Shown: positions 7,644 through 16,234 of the stretch, piece by piece
Layout: each line of letters opens with the position of its first letter
How positions within the stretch are numbered: position 1 is the first letter of the stretch
Assembly (NCBI GenBank): GCA_964645705.1
Contig: CAZYAB010000006.1
Span: 4,639-68,638 of the forward strand
DNA length: 64,000 nucleotides
Direction of reading: 5' to 3'
DNA from: CAXGTL01 sp964645705
Lineage (GTDB): Archaea; Nanobdellota; Nanobdellia; Woesearchaeales; CAXGTL01
The notes under the pieces: generated by a model
What the model saw: only the letters and a program-made list of their open reading frames with translations
What the model was told of the DNA's origin: nothing
The model's database searches: none
Position numbers and translations under genes: made by a program

Positions 7644-8201
7644 ATGGAATTAACTAAGATAAATATAAAAAAATTAGTAGAGGGAAAAAAGACTTATCCT
7701 AGTTGGAGTACTAATTCCACTTATTATTTAAAATTTCAAGAACAGAATAATAACATATTAGTTTATTACATAACAAAAAATAATAAAAAAATAAGCAGAA
7801 TTTTCCCTAAAGAAGTTATTTTAACTTCTAAATTGATTTATGTTTTAGGTCTTCTTAAAGGTGAAGGTTCTACATCATTAGGTAAATCTAATTATAGAAG
7901 GTTTACGATAACTAATTCAGATCCTGAGATAATTAATATCATTCTAAATGAATTGGAAAATAGTAATTTGTTTAAGAAATCTAATATTATTAATAAGTCT
8001 ATACATTTATTGCATTATACAAAATCTGAAAGTGAAGTCACTGATTTTTGGTCTAAAAAAATTAATTTAGATAAAAACAAATTTAAATGTTTTGATGACC
8101 AAAGAAAAACTTCTAATTTTGGGGTTTGCCATGTATATATTAGTGATGTTCTTCTTAGAAGAATAGTAGATTTAATTCATGAGTCTTTTTTTCAAGCATA
8201 A
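7644..8201 (+). CDS. Free-standing LAGLIDADG-like homing endonuclease
   Basis: 185 residues. The central motif YVLGLLKGEGSTS fits a LAGLIDADG helix, with the Glu in the catalytic acid position. The following 'YRRFTITNSDPEIINIILNELE' is typical of LAGLIDADG DNA-binding saddles, and a second weaker half follows, so it probably works as a dimer or a compact monomer. The start at 7644 is chosen because GAGGTGAT lies just upstream; the frame itself opens at 7563. It is not inside an intron or intein, but it lies directly beside two multi-intron tRNA genes. It may therefore act as a mobility or maturase-type factor for introns, or simply be a solitary element. The 3' end overlaps the convergent gene at 8192 by ten bases. 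Confidence 0.6.
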   Translation: MELTKINIKKLVEGKKTYPSWSTNSTYYLKFQEQNNNILVYYITKNNKKISRIFPKEVILTSKLIYVLGLLKGEGSTSLGKSNYRRFTITNSDPEIINIILNELENSNLFKKSNIINKSIHLLHYTKSESEVTDFWSKKINLDKNKFKCFDDQRKTSNFGVCHVYISDVLLRRIVDLIHESFFQA

Positions 8202-8521
8202 GGTTTTTTATAACTTGTATCATTCCTGAGAACGTGGTGAATGTGATTTTCCATGTCTTTGAACACTTTGTGCAATGTTCTTGCTAAGTCCCAGTCAAAT
8301 GCTTTTGTTTCAAAAACTTTGTTGCCGACAGAAGCTCTGACTTTTATTGAGAATTTTCTTTTGCCACCAGTTGCTTTTTGTGTCTTTATGTGAACTGTTA
8401 AATGGTCCATGTTTGGCAAAGATCTGTCTATCTTGTCACCATATTCTTGTGTAAGGTTTTTTACTTCTTGTTTTTCTGATCCTGATAATTCACTCAGTCC
8501 TGCGTATTGGATTGTTGCCAT
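8192..8521 (-). CDS. Ribosome hibernation factor (HPF/RaiA)-like protein
   Basis: 109 residues. The order of elements fits the HPF/RaiA beta-alpha-beta-beta-beta-alpha fold: 'LSGSEKQEVKNLTQEYGDKIDR' helix, 'DHLTVHIKTQK' strand, 'KRKFSIKVRASV' strand, 'KVFETKAFDWDLARTLHKVFKDMENHIHHV' strand plus long helix. Family members bind the 30S decoding region and inactivate ribosomes in stationary phase. Assignment is by fold pattern, not by a diagnostic motif, so another small RNA-binding function is possible. It is divergent from the RNase HIII gene, with a C-rich repeat element between them. Confidence 0.5.
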   Translation of the reverse strand: MATIQYAGLSELSGSEKQEVKNLTQEYGDKIDRSLPNMDHLTVHIKTQKATGGKRKFSIKVRASVGNKVFETKAFDWDLARTLHKVFKDMENHIHHVLRNDTSYKKPYA

Positions 8522-8568
8522 GTTTATTTAATTTGTGTAGGTAGTATTTATAGGTTTCTGTTGACTTA

Positions 8569-8607
8569 CCATCCACAACCCCTCCACCACCCATTGATTC
8601 TGTTGGG
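8569..8607 (+). repeat. Dispersed C-rich element, copy 2 (degenerate)
   Basis: CCATCCACAACCCCTCCACCACCC followed by a hairpin in which CCCA pairs with TGGG. It has the same arrangement and orientation as the four other copies, but fewer long G runs on the opposite strand. It sits between the divergent genes starting at 8521 and 8668. Confidence 0.55.
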
Positions 8608-8667
8608 CCGTGTTTTTTCTTATCATCTACACAAACATTTTTATACTCTACAATTAATAATAACATT

Positions 8668-9498
8668 ATGACAGTTTTCATCAATGTAAAAAAAGGTGAC
8701 AAAGCATTTCTCATTGAAAAATTAAAGCTAGGTTTAGATGAAGTCAAGACAAAATACGAGATATTCCGACTTAGAAACAGAGACATTGTTATGGTTTTGT
8801 TTAAGTCAGGCAAACTTGTGCTGCAAGGCAAGGATGAGAATGTTATGTATTATTCTAAATTATTGAAATCATCTGGGTTTATTGAACAGAAAAAGATTGA
8901 GTTTGTTAAACAAGAAGGTGTTTTTATTGGAAGTGATGAATCTTTGAAAGGGGATACATTTGGTGGAATTGTTGTCGTCGGTATAAGAGCTAATAATATT
9001 CAGAGGGAAAACTTAAGATTGCTTGGTGTCATGGATTCTAAAAAAATAAAAGATGCTAAAGTTGGTGGTTATGCTGATGAAATAAGAAAGATTGTCAAAG
9101 TTTCTGTGAAGAATCTTCCACCAAATAAGTATAATGCATATAGATTTGGTTTAACAAAATTGATGAATAGGTTGCATCGCGAAGTTTATTCTGATCTGAA
9201 AAAAGGTTCAAGTTCGGCGGAACTAAAATGGGTTGTTGATAAATATCCTGGTTGTACAGTTGGTGATATTGCTGTTACAAAAGCTGAATCAAAATATGTT
9301 GAAGTTGCAGCTGCGTCTATAGTTGCGCGTGACTTTGCATTGCAACAATTAGCAAAGTTAAGTGCTAAGTTAGGTATAACTGTTCCAAAAGGTTCATCTC
9401 ATGTCAAAGATGCATTAGAGTTTTTGAAAAAATCAAAAAGAGATCCTAAGCAGTTTGTTAAGATGAATTTTGGGAATGTTAGGAAGGTGTTTGGTTAA
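8668..9498 (+). CDS. rnhC: Ribonuclease HIII
   Basis: 276 residues. Residues 1-75 match the TBP-like substrate-binding domain of RNase HIII ('FRLRNRDIVMVLFKSGKLVLQGK'). The catalytic domain carries IGSDESLKGDTFGG (first acidic pair near residue 92), GVMDSKKI (third acid) and ASIVARD (fourth acid). The enzyme cleaves RNA in RNA/DNA hybrids, removing R-loops, primers or misincorporated ribonucleotides. Length and domain order are normal for RNase HIII. Archaea usually carry RNase HII instead, so the type is notable. Start ATG 8668 follows a short leader with a TATA-like box near 8640. Confidence 0.85.
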   Translation: MTVFINVKKGDKAFLIEKLKLGLDEVKTKYEIFRLRNRDIVMVLFKSGKLVLQGKDENVMYYSKLLKSSGFIEQKKIEFVKQEGVFIGSDESLKGDTFGGIVVVGIRANNIQRENLRLLGVMDSKKIKDAKVGGYADEIRKIVKVSVKNLPPNKYNAYRFGLTKLMNRLHREVYSDLKKGSSSAELKWVVDKYPGCTVGDIAVTKAESKYVEVAAASIVARDFALQQLAKLSAKLGITVPKGSSHVKDALEFLKKSKRDPKQFVKMNFGNVRKVFG

Positions 9499-9499
9499 T

Positions 9500-10363
9500 T
9501 TATTCTTCTTCAGTTAATTTTCTAAAGTCTAAATAATTTCTACTATTCCAGAGATGTATTCCATGGTTGAGCATTTCCCAAGTTATTTGAGAATCAACTA
9601 ATTCTGATTTTAGATATCCTTTATATTCATACATGAGTGCATTATTTTTAGATGCTAAGTTATCAAATATCTCATGATTCATTTTGGATATTTGATTTAT
9701 GATATCTTTAACTTCAAAATCACGAAATTTAAAACCATTTGTTAAATGCATGTATGCTGGTTCACAACGTGTTCTAAATTCTCTTTGATCTATTTCTGTT
9801 CGCCACTTAATTTCGGGGCCTGTAGGATATTGATATCTTATACTGCCAAAATAAAATAGATTGTAGTCAATACTAATACTCTCTTTGTAATATCTTATTA
9901 ACATCTGTCTATTATCCATACTAATGGCAACATGGTGATTTACTTCAAAAGTATGATGTGGAGCAAAAAACATTCTGCCACCGTTAACATTAAATCTTTC
10001 ATCAAGATATCTTTCAAGATTTGAAGAATATTCTCTTGATGGCACATCTGCTATTATTTGTAATGGAATAATCTTTGGTTCTTTTAAGAATATAAATCTT
10101 CCAACATTTTCAGGGCGTTGCATTTCAGGATTTATTTTTAGTTTACTAGATTTATAAATTAACTTTGTTACTTCTTTATAATGTTTTATACAAGAAAAAC
10201 TAGTTTCTTCAGTAAATTTGTATACTCTGTGGGGTATAATGACTAAATTTGGTTTCTCCCCACAAACTTTACAAGGTTCTCTTCTCCCTCCAAAATGAAG
10301 TAGTCCATCATCTTTCCCTTTTACTACTTTAAATTTTCTCTCTCTAATCTTTTTATTTACCAT
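9500..10363 (-). CDS. Hypothetical zinc-binding protein
   Basis: 287 residues, not recognised. The N-terminus has a likely zinc site: Cys-x-x-Cys in 'EPCKVCGEKPNLVIIPHRV' followed by 'FSCIKHYKEV' (Cys-x-x-His). The middle contains 'RMFFAPHHTFEVNHHVAISMD', a His-rich beta hairpin with a vague resemblance to GalT/HIT-type folds. The C-terminus is helical with aromatic residues. It is convergent with rnhC, with stops one base apart, and divergent from the TrmB-type regulator at 10421. No signal peptide, so probably cytoplasmic. A zinc-dependent nucleic-acid or nucleotide enzyme is only a guess. Confidence 0.6.
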   Translation of the reverse strand: MVNKKIRERKFKVVKGKDDGLLHFGGRREPCKVCGEKPNLVIIPHRVYKFTEETSFSCIKHYKEVTKLIYKSSKLKINPEMQRPENVGRFIFLKEPKIIPLQIIADVPSREYSSNLERYLDERFNVNGGRMFFAPHHTFEVNHHVAISMDNRQMLIRYYKESISIDYNLFYFGSIRYQYPTGPEIKWRTEIDQREFRTRCEPAYMHLTNGFKFRDFEVKDIINQISKMNHEIFDNLASKNNALMYEYKGYLKSELVDSQITWEMLNHGIHLWNSRNYLDFRKLTEEE

Positions 10364-10420
10364 TCAAGAATAGACCCAAACACTTATATATAACAACTTA
10401 CTACAACTTGTTGTGGTTGT

Positions 10421-11173
10421 ATGATCAGTAGAACACTTAGCAGACTAGGTTTAAATGAATATGAAATAAGAGTTTATCTAGAATTAATTAAATCAGGAAC
10501 TATTGGCGCTGTTAAACTTAGCAAGAGATCTGATGTTCCATTCGGAAGAATATATGATGTTCTTTACCAGCTGGAATCTAAAGGTTTTGTTAAGGTGATA
10601 TTAGCTAAACCAAAGAAATTCGCACCTATTGAACCTAATATAGCAATTGAATCTGCTTTAAAGAAATTAAAAGAAAATTATGAAGATGTGGAAAAAGAAG
10701 CTTTGAAAGATAAAAAACAATTAGAATTACAATATTCTGCTCATGAAGAGAAGAAGCCTAATGTATGGATAATAAGTGGAAAGAAAAATATTAGAGAAGT
10801 CAGAAGAAGATTATTATCAAAAGTAAAAAAGGAGTTTAATGCCATTGTTAGCAAAGGAATTAGCACAGGTTATGACCCTGTTATAGAAAGAATAGCAAGA
10901 GAATCTAATAAAAGAGGTGTAAAAAGAAAGTTCATAGAAGGCAAAGGTACAGACAAAAGAAAGATAAAAAGTAAAATCAAAGGCGGAGCTTTGGTAAAAA
11001 GAAGTAATAATAAAGGATTTACATTGACTGTTGTTGATAATGATTCTGTTGGCATTGAACTAAAGGACAGGATGCTAGGCAGAATAACTGTTATGATCGA
11101 GAACAAAGGCTTTGCAAAAGCTATGAATGAATATTTTGATTATAAATGGAGGAAGAGTAGGAAAATTAGATAA
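10421..11173 (+). CDS. TrmB-family transcriptional regulator
   Basis: 250 residues. The N-terminal winged helix is typical of TrmB ('LGLNEYEIRVYLELIKSGTIGAVKLSKRSDVPFGRIYDVLYQLESKGFV'), with recognition helix around PFGRIYDVL. A coiled-coil linker follows (about residues 85-110), then a C-terminal effector-type domain ('NVWIISGKKNIREV', 'VDNDSVGIELKDRMLGRITVMIE'). TrmB proteins respond to sugars or other ligands. The start at 10421 is behind the TATA-like CTTATATATAAC, giving a short leader. The adjacent gene at 9500-10363 is divergent and could be a target. The ligand cannot be predicted. Confidence 0.75.
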   Translation: MISRTLSRLGLNEYEIRVYLELIKSGTIGAVKLSKRSDVPFGRIYDVLYQLESKGFVKVILAKPKKFAPIEPNIAIESALKKLKENYEDVEKEALKDKKQLELQYSAHEEKKPNVWIISGKKNIREVRRRLLSKVKKEFNAIVSKGISTGYDPVIERIARESNKRGVKRKFIEGKGTDKRKIKSKIKGGALVKRSNNKGFTLTVVDNDSVGIELKDRMLGRITVMIENKGFAKAMNEYFDYKWRKSRKIR

Positions 11174-11233
11174 TTAAGTACCAAAATATATATAAATAGA
11201 TCATTAATCTATATATATAAATAAGGTGTATGG

Positions 11234-11279
11234 CCCACCAAACCCACTTCCCCGCCACCCGCCCGTGGCTTCTAAGGGG
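11234..11279 (+). repeat. Dispersed C-rich/G-quadruplex element, copy 3
   Basis: CCCACCAAACCCACTTCCCC then GCCACCCGCCC, followed by a hairpin (CCC...GGGG). The opposite strand has five G runs with loops of 1, 4, 4 and 6 bases, the same spacing as copy 1. A TATA-like tract (ATATATATAAATA) lies about 15-25 bases upstream on the plus strand. Confidence 0.75.
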
Positions 11280-11283
11280 TAAT

Positions 11284-11328
11284 ATGAGGATGGCTAAATT
11301 TAATAAAAACAAAGGTGAACTAAACTAA
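11284..11328 (+). CDS. Possible 14-codon leader peptide overlapping smc
   Basis: ATG at 11284 opens a 14-codon frame, MRMAKFNKNKGELN, whose TAA shares a base with the smc start (TAATG). The GGTGA ribosome-binding site of smc lies inside it. This could couple translation to smc, or it could be chance, since such short frames are common in AT-rich DNA. No sequence similarity is claimed. Confidence 0.2.
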   Translation: MRMAKFNKNKGELN

Positions 11329-14300
11329 TGATCAAAATAAACAAAATGTCAATGCTTGGATTTAAGAGTTTTGCTAGGCATACAGAGTTCTTGTTTGGTG
11401 ATGATTTTAATTGTATATTAGGGCCTAATGGTTCTGGAAAATCAAATGTTTTAGATGCTTTGTGTTTTGTTTTAGGTAGGGGCTCAGCAAAGTCGATGAG
11501 GGCCGAAAAATCAGCTAATCTTATTTATAATGGTGGCAAAGCTAAGAAGCCTTCTAAGTTTGGTGAAGTTTGTATACATTTTGATAATTCTAAAAAAATT
11601 TTTCCTACAGAAGCAGACGAATTAAAAATATCTCGAAGAGTTAGACAAAATGGACAGAGCATCTATAGAATCAATGATAAGAAAGTTACAAGGCAACAAA
11701 TACTTGAATTGTTAAGTTATGGGGATGTTGATCCAGATGGTTTTAACATTGTTTTACAAGGAGACATTGTTAAGTTTGTTGAAATGCATCCTGTCGAAAG
11801 AAGAAAGATAGTTGATGATATTTCTGGTTTAGGTGTTTATGAGGAAAGAAAAGAAAAAGCATTAAGAGAATTAACAAAAGTTGACGAAAAGTTAAATGAA
11901 GCAGAAATCATTCTTACAGAAAGAAAAACTTATTTAAGAGGATTGAAAAAAGAAAGGGACCATGCATTTAAATTTAAAACAATGAGGGATCAGCTTTCAA
12001 TGAATAAAGCGTCTTTATTAAACATACAAATCAAAAAGAAGTCAAAAGAAAAAAACAAATTAGGATCTAATTATAATAAAAATAAGAGTAAATTAGATGA
12101 GATCAATAAGCAAGTAAACAATCTAAAAAAGAATATTTCTGAAAAAAAGAGTTCTGTTGATAAGATTTCTAAAGAAATAGAAGAAAAAGGTGAAACAGAG
12201 CAAGTTAAGCTGCATAAAGAAATAGAAGGTCTTAAAGTTAAATTAGCAACTGATAGAACTAGGTTTGATAATATAGATGTTGAGATTGATAAAGTCAAGA
12301 AAAGAAAAAAGAAATTAAAAGAGGATCATAAAGAACAAGGAGAAAAAGTAGAGGGTTTTGAAAAAGAGAAACATGCATTGTTAAAAGAAAAGAATAACAA
12401 AGAAAAACAATTAAAAAAGATTGATGAAGAGATAAAAAAATTCAGAAAAAAATACCACATGGACAATGTTTCGGAGATTGAAAAAGAGATAGACGAGCTA
12501 GATAAGTTTGCAGAAGATAAAGAAAAATTAATCCAAGAGGCAAGACAAAAGCAACAAGATTTGTTAAGACAAAAAGATCAAATAGAGTTTCAGCTTCAAA
12601 CAATTGATCAACAATTAGGAAAAGTTAAAAAAATAGAAAAACAGCACGAAGCTCAAGTTAAAGAATTAAGAAATAGAAAACAATTATTCAAAAAGACAAC
12701 ACTAGAATTAAACAAGTGTTTAACAGAAGATTCTAAAATTGCTGCCCAGCTTGGTGACGCACGACGTCGTTATCAACAGCAAAATGAGCAACTTGCTAAA
12801 TTAGAATTAAAAAATGTAAGTGTTAAAGAAAATGTTTCTGCAGGCATAGCTGTTCAAAAAATATTAGAACAAAAAGATAAAATAAGAGGTATATATGGTA
12901 CTGTTTCACAACTAGGAAATGTGCAGAGCAAGTATTCTTTAGCTTTAAAAACAGCGGCAGGCCACAAAATAAAAAACATTGTTGTTGAAAATGATGCTGT
13001 TGCTGAAAAATGCATTAAATTTCTTAAACAAAAAAGATTAGGCGTTGCAACATTCCTACCTTTGAATAAAATAAATCCTTCTAAACAAAACCCCAATGTT
13101 AAAGGTCTGTTAAATAAACCAGGTGTTCATGGTTTAGCAGTTGACTTAGTTACTTATGATTCAAAATATAAAAAAATTTTTGATTACTTGTTTTCTGATG
13201 TTTTAGTTGTTGATGATGTTGGTGTTGCAAGGAAATTAGGCATAGGCAAGGCTAGAATGGTTTCTCTTGATGGCGACATTGCTGAAAAAAGCGGCGCAAT
13301 GAGAGGGGGTTTTGTTCATAAAAAAGCCAAAGGTTTAGGATTTTCAGAACAAGAACTTACAAAAGAATTAGATGTTTTGAATAAATCTGTTGCAAAACTA
13401 AGCAATTTTATGATCTCGTTAGAAAGAAAAAGAAATGAGAATGAGCAAGAAATCGACAGATTAAGAAAATTAAAAGCAGAATATGAAGGAGAAATAATTA
13501 AGTTTGAAAAAAGTTTGCATTTAGAAGCAGGAGATCTTGTTGTTAGCAAAGATAGAAAAAAAGAATTAAAAGATGATTTAAAAGGTGTTGATTCTAATCT
13601 TACAAAAATCAATATGGAGATTTCTTCTTTAAACAGAGAACTTGCTCAGAATAAAATAAAAAGACAACAACTTCGAGGAAAAATATCCCAGCTTAGAAAT
13701 CCTAGGCTAATTGCAGAATTAAATGCTTTTGAAGAAAAAAATAAAGAAGTTAGTGAAAGATTGATTCAAATACAAGGAGAAATAAATAATTTTGATGCTC
13801 AGATCAATCTGGTTGCACCTGAACGTGAAAAGATAACTGATATTCTTAAACAATATGGTAAAGAAGTTAATAAATTCAAGCTTGAGATGGAGTCTCTTAA
13901 AGCAAAGATAAAGAATTCTGAAAAATCTTTGAAAAAGAGAGAAGAAATGGCTAAAGAGTTCTATAAAAAGTATAAAGAATTGTTTAATGAAAGAAGTAAG
14001 CTGATTGATTCAATAAATAAATCAGAAAACAAGATAGACGTGTTAAGAGAATTGTCAAGAAAAACAGAAATAGACATGAACACTAGTTCTCTTGAAAATG
14101 CAAGAGTAAAAGCAGAATTAGCTGGTTTGTTGCAAGAATTTAAACAGTATGAGGGTGTTGAAATCAATGAAAAGAAAACAGAGCAAGAGTTCAAGTCAGA
14201 AATAAACAGGTTTGAAAGAATGGCTGCTAATATGGGAGCTGTTAATATGAAGGCTCTTGAAGTTTATGATAAGGTTGAAACAGAATATAATAATCTTATA

Positions 14301-14822
14301 CAGAAAAAAGATAAACTTGGCGAAGAAAAAGGACATGTTCTAGAAATGATTGAAGAAATAGAAGGTAAGAAAACTGATCTGTTTATGAAAACATTTGAAG
14401 TTGTTAATAATAAGTTTAAAGAAATTTTCTTAGCTTTATCTAAAAAAGGGGAAGCATTCTTATCATTAGAAAATCCTACAAAACCATTTGAAGCAGGTCT
14501 TAGCATAAAGGTAAGGTTGTCTGGGCAAAAGTTCTTAGATATTAGAAGTTTGAGTGGTGGTGAAAAAACAATGACTGCTTTGGCATTTATATTTGCTATT
14601 CAAGAACATAAACCTCATTCGTTTTACATATTAGATGAAGTTGATGCTGCTCTAGACAAACACAATTCTGAAAAACTTGCTAAATTAGTTAGAAAATATT
14701 GTTCCAGTGCACAATATATTATTATATCGCATAATGATGCTTTGATTTCTGAAGCTGATAATTTGTATGGTGTGAGTATGAATGAGCATGGAATGACTAA
14801 GGTAACTAGTTTGAAGTTGTAG
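11328..14822 (+). CDS. smc: Chromosome segregation ATPase SMC
   Basis: 1164 residues, full family length. Walker A GPNGSGKS is at residues 32-39. Two long coiled coils (about 165-500 and 670-1000) flank a hinge (about 510-650; 'RGIYGTVSQLGNV' and the Gly-rich 'SGAMRGGFVHKK'). The C-terminal head has the ABC signature LSGGEKTMTALAF and Walker B FYILDEVDAALD. SMC dimers clamp and loop chromosomal DNA. GGTGA precedes the ATG. It overlaps a possible leader peptide by one base and is followed after three bases by the DUF1385 gene. No ScpA/ScpB partner gene is in this window. Confidence 0.95.
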   Translation: MIKINKMSMLGFKSFARHTEFLFGDDFNCILGPNGSGKSNVLDALCFVLGRGSAKSMRAEKSANLIYNGGKAKKPSKFGEVCIHFDNSKKIFPTEADELKISRRVRQNGQSIYRINDKKVTRQQILELLSYGDVDPDGFNIVLQGDIVKFVEMHPVERRKIVDDISGLGVYEERKEKALRELTKVDEKLNEAEIILTERKTYLRGLKKERDHAFKFKTMRDQLSMNKASLLNIQIKKKSKEKNKLGSNYNKNKSKLDEINKQVNNLKKNISEKKSSVDKISKEIEEKGETEQVKLHKEIEGLKVKLATDRTRFDNIDVEIDKVKKRKKKLKEDHKEQGEKVEGFEKEKHALLKEKNNKEKQLKKIDEEIKKFRKKYHMDNVSEIEKEIDELDKFAEDKEKLIQEARQKQQDLLRQKDQIEFQLQTIDQQLGKVKKIEKQHEAQVKELRNRKQLFKKTTLELNKCLTEDSKIAAQLGDARRRYQQQNEQLAKLELKNVSVKENVSAGIAVQKILEQKDKIRGIYGTVSQLGNVQSKYSLALKTAAGHKIKNIVVENDAVAEKCIKFLKQKRLGVATFLPLNKINPSKQNPNVKGLLNKPGVHGLAVDLVTYDSKYKKIFDYLFSDVLVVDDVGVARKLGIGKARMVSLDGDIAEKSGAMRGGFVHKKAKGLGFSEQELTKELDVLNKSVAKLSNFMISLERKRNENEQEIDRLRKLKAEYEGEIIKFEKSLHLEAGDLVVSKDRKKELKDDLKGVDSNLTKINMEISSLNRELAQNKIKRQQLRGKISQLRNPRLIAELNAFEEKNKEVSERLIQIQGEINNFDAQINLVAPEREKITDILKQYGKEVNKFKLEMESLKAKIKNSEKSLKKREEMAKEFYKKYKELFNERSKLIDSINKSENKIDVLRELSRKTEIDMNTSSLENARVKAELAGLLQEFKQYEGVEINEKKTEQEFKSEINRFERMAANMGAVNMKALEVYDKVETEYNNLIQKKDKLGEEKGHVLEMIEEIEGKKTDLFMKTFEVVNNKFKEIFLALSKKGEAFLSLENPTKPFEAGLSIKVRLSGQKFLDIRSLSGGEKTMTALAFIFAIQEHKPHSFYILDEVDAALDKHNSEKLAKLVRKYCSSAQYIIISHNDALISEADNLYGVSMNEHGMTKVTSLKL

Positions 14823-14825
14823 AAA

Positions 14826-15680
14826 ATGACTAAAAAATTACACGTAGGCGGACAAGCAGTAATAGAAGGAGTTATGATGAAGTCTGATAATTATTATTCT
14901 GTTAGTGTTTGGAAAGATGGGAAGATAAAAAATAAAAGTAAAAAAATAAGAAAGTTTAGATATAAGATTTGTTACTGGCCTTTTGTAAGAGGTATTTTTC
15001 AATTATTCAACATCTTGGCAATTGGCATTTCTTCATTAATCTGGAGTGCAAATCAACAAACAGACGAATATGAAGAATTTACATTCAAAGAACTTTTTTT
15101 CCTCTTATTTACATCTGCGTTCTTTGGAATATTGTTTTTTATTGTGTTACCTTTATATTTAACTAAATTAGTAAATCCTTCTAATCAGATTTTGTTTAAT
15201 ATAATAGATGGTGTGTTTAGAATTTTAGTGTTTGCTATTTATTTTATTATTATAACTTTTATGAAGGACATTAAAACATTGTTTGAGTATCATGGTGCAG
15301 AACACAAAGCTGCTAATTGTTATGAAGATGGTAAACAATTAACTATTAAGAATTGTAAAAAATATTCAACAGAACATCCTAGGTGCGGAACTTCTTTTAT
15401 ATTGATTGTTTTGGTTATTAGTATTGTTATTTTTTCTTTTATAACAAGTCAATCATGGTTAATAAGATTATTAGCAAGAATAGTGTTAATTCCTTTTATA
15501 GCAGGAATATCATATGAAATACTTAAGTTAAGTGCTAGGTTTCATGATAACTGGCTTTTTAAAATTATTATTGTGCCAGGTATGTGGTTGCAAAAGCTTA
15601 CAACAAGAAAACCAAGTGAAAAACAAATAAAAGTTGCAATACATTCTATTAAGAAAATTATTGATTTAGAAAAAAGTTGA
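14826..15680 (+). CDS. DUF1385 (YqhQ-like) membrane protein
   Basis: 284 residues with the hallmark N-terminal GGQAVIEGVMMK, the central YHGAEHKAANCYE and the motif HPRCGTSF. Four or more hydrophobic segments sit at about residues 55-75, 85-112, 125-145 and 195-240. The conserved His/Glu/Cys residues suggest a metal site at the membrane face, but no biochemical role is established for the family. It starts three bases after smc, so the two are co-transcribed. Full length. Confidence 0.85.
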   Translation: MTKKLHVGGQAVIEGVMMKSDNYYSVSVWKDGKIKNKSKKIRKFRYKICYWPFVRGIFQLFNILAIGISSLIWSANQQTDEYEEFTFKELFFLLFTSAFFGILFFIVLPLYLTKLVNPSNQILFNIIDGVFRILVFAIYFIIITFMKDIKTLFEYHGAEHKAANCYEDGKQLTIKNCKKYSTEHPRCGTSFILIVLVISIVIFSFITSQSWLIRLLARIVLIPFIAGISYEILKLSARFHDNWLFKIIIVPGMWLQKLTTRKPSEKQIKVAIHSIKKIIDLEKS

Positions 15681-15683
15681 ATA

Positions 15684-15848
15684 TTATCTTTTTCTTTTTT
15701 TAGACTTTTTTTTAATTACTTTTTTCTTAGTTTTACCTTTTTTAAAAACAGGACAAGACCTAAACCTAACCATCTTCATAAGATAAGATTTTCTACAAGA
15801 ATTCTTTGTAATACTACAATCCCCTTTTTTTAGTTTTGTGCATACCAT
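15684..15848 (-). CDS. Small Cys-containing, very basic protein
   Basis: 54 codons starting MVCTKLKKGDCSITKNSC, with four Cys (3, 11, 18, 33) and a Lys-rich tail ending KKSKKRKR. The spacing does not match a standard zinc knuckle, but a small nucleic-acid-binding protein is plausible. It lies downstream on the minus strand of the candidate structured RNA at 15849-16090 and is convergent with the DUF1385 gene, with stops about three bases apart. The T-rich plus strand of its tail may also serve as the terminator for the smc operon. Real coding status is uncertain. Confidence 0.4.
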   Translation of the reverse strand: MVCTKLKKGDCSITKNSCRKSYLMKMVRFRSCPVFKKGKTKKKVIKKKSKKRKR

Positions 15849-16090
15849 ATTCAGTCTGGACACGGTAAAAAAGGTTCAGCAAATGTAAAATGAAACGATC
15901 ATAACTCCCCAGATATTTGCTGATTATTAAACGCTTTTTTGATCCTCAAGTTTGGAAAAACTTAACAGATGTTGAGTTTCATATGATGAGATATAGTCCA
16001 GTCATCATATTAATTGCCGTACACCTGACAGAGGTAACCTGAAAATACCTATTTCCTAGGCAACCGAATAGTCTCTTTAATGGTATTTTC
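15849..16090 (-). ncRNA. Candidate structured RNA of unknown class
   Basis: No credible frame covers this stretch, yet it is dense in perfect inverted repeats. GAAAATACC (16041-16049) pairs with GGTATTTTC (16082-16090). TTGCC (16014-16018) pairs with GGCAA (16059-16063). ATATGATGA (15981-15989) pairs with TCATCATAT (16002-16010). CAGCAAAT pairs with ATTTGCTG near 15880-15925. On the minus strand a TTTAAATA box lies about 25 bases upstream of 16090, so a transcript would begin at the first helix. The motifs of RNase P RNA and SRP RNA that I looked for are not evident. Strand and class are inferred. Confidence 0.4.
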
Positions 16091-16234
16091 TTTGTTATGT
16101 TGTTTGTTTATTTAAATCTTTATTACTTTCTTCAAGTAGTGATTAACACTTTGTTTTTTCATTGATTTTTCCAATAAATTTATATATTTGTACTCATATA
16201 TATATAATAATAACAAAGTGGGGGTTGAGTAAAT
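16091..16234. promoter_or_regulatory. Divergent promoter region
   Basis: AT-rich gap between the candidate RNA (minus) and the CARF-like gene (plus). A TTTAAATA box on the minus strand lies near 16110-16118. On the plus strand an ATATATATAATAATA tract at 16197-16211 and a GGGGGTTGA ribosome-binding site precede the ATG at 16235. Confidence 0.4.

Noticed and set aside
12071..14506. Several minus-strand open frames inside smc
   Set aside because: They mirror the Lys/Glu-rich coiled-coil codons of the sense gene, giving Ser/Phe/Leu-rich nonsense.
15989..15999. AGATATAGTCC on the plus strand looks like the S element (P7) of group I introns
   Set aside because: No matching R element (GACTA type) precedes it at a plausible distance on the same strand, and the sequence is better explained as the loop of the ATATGATGA/TCATCATAT hairpin.
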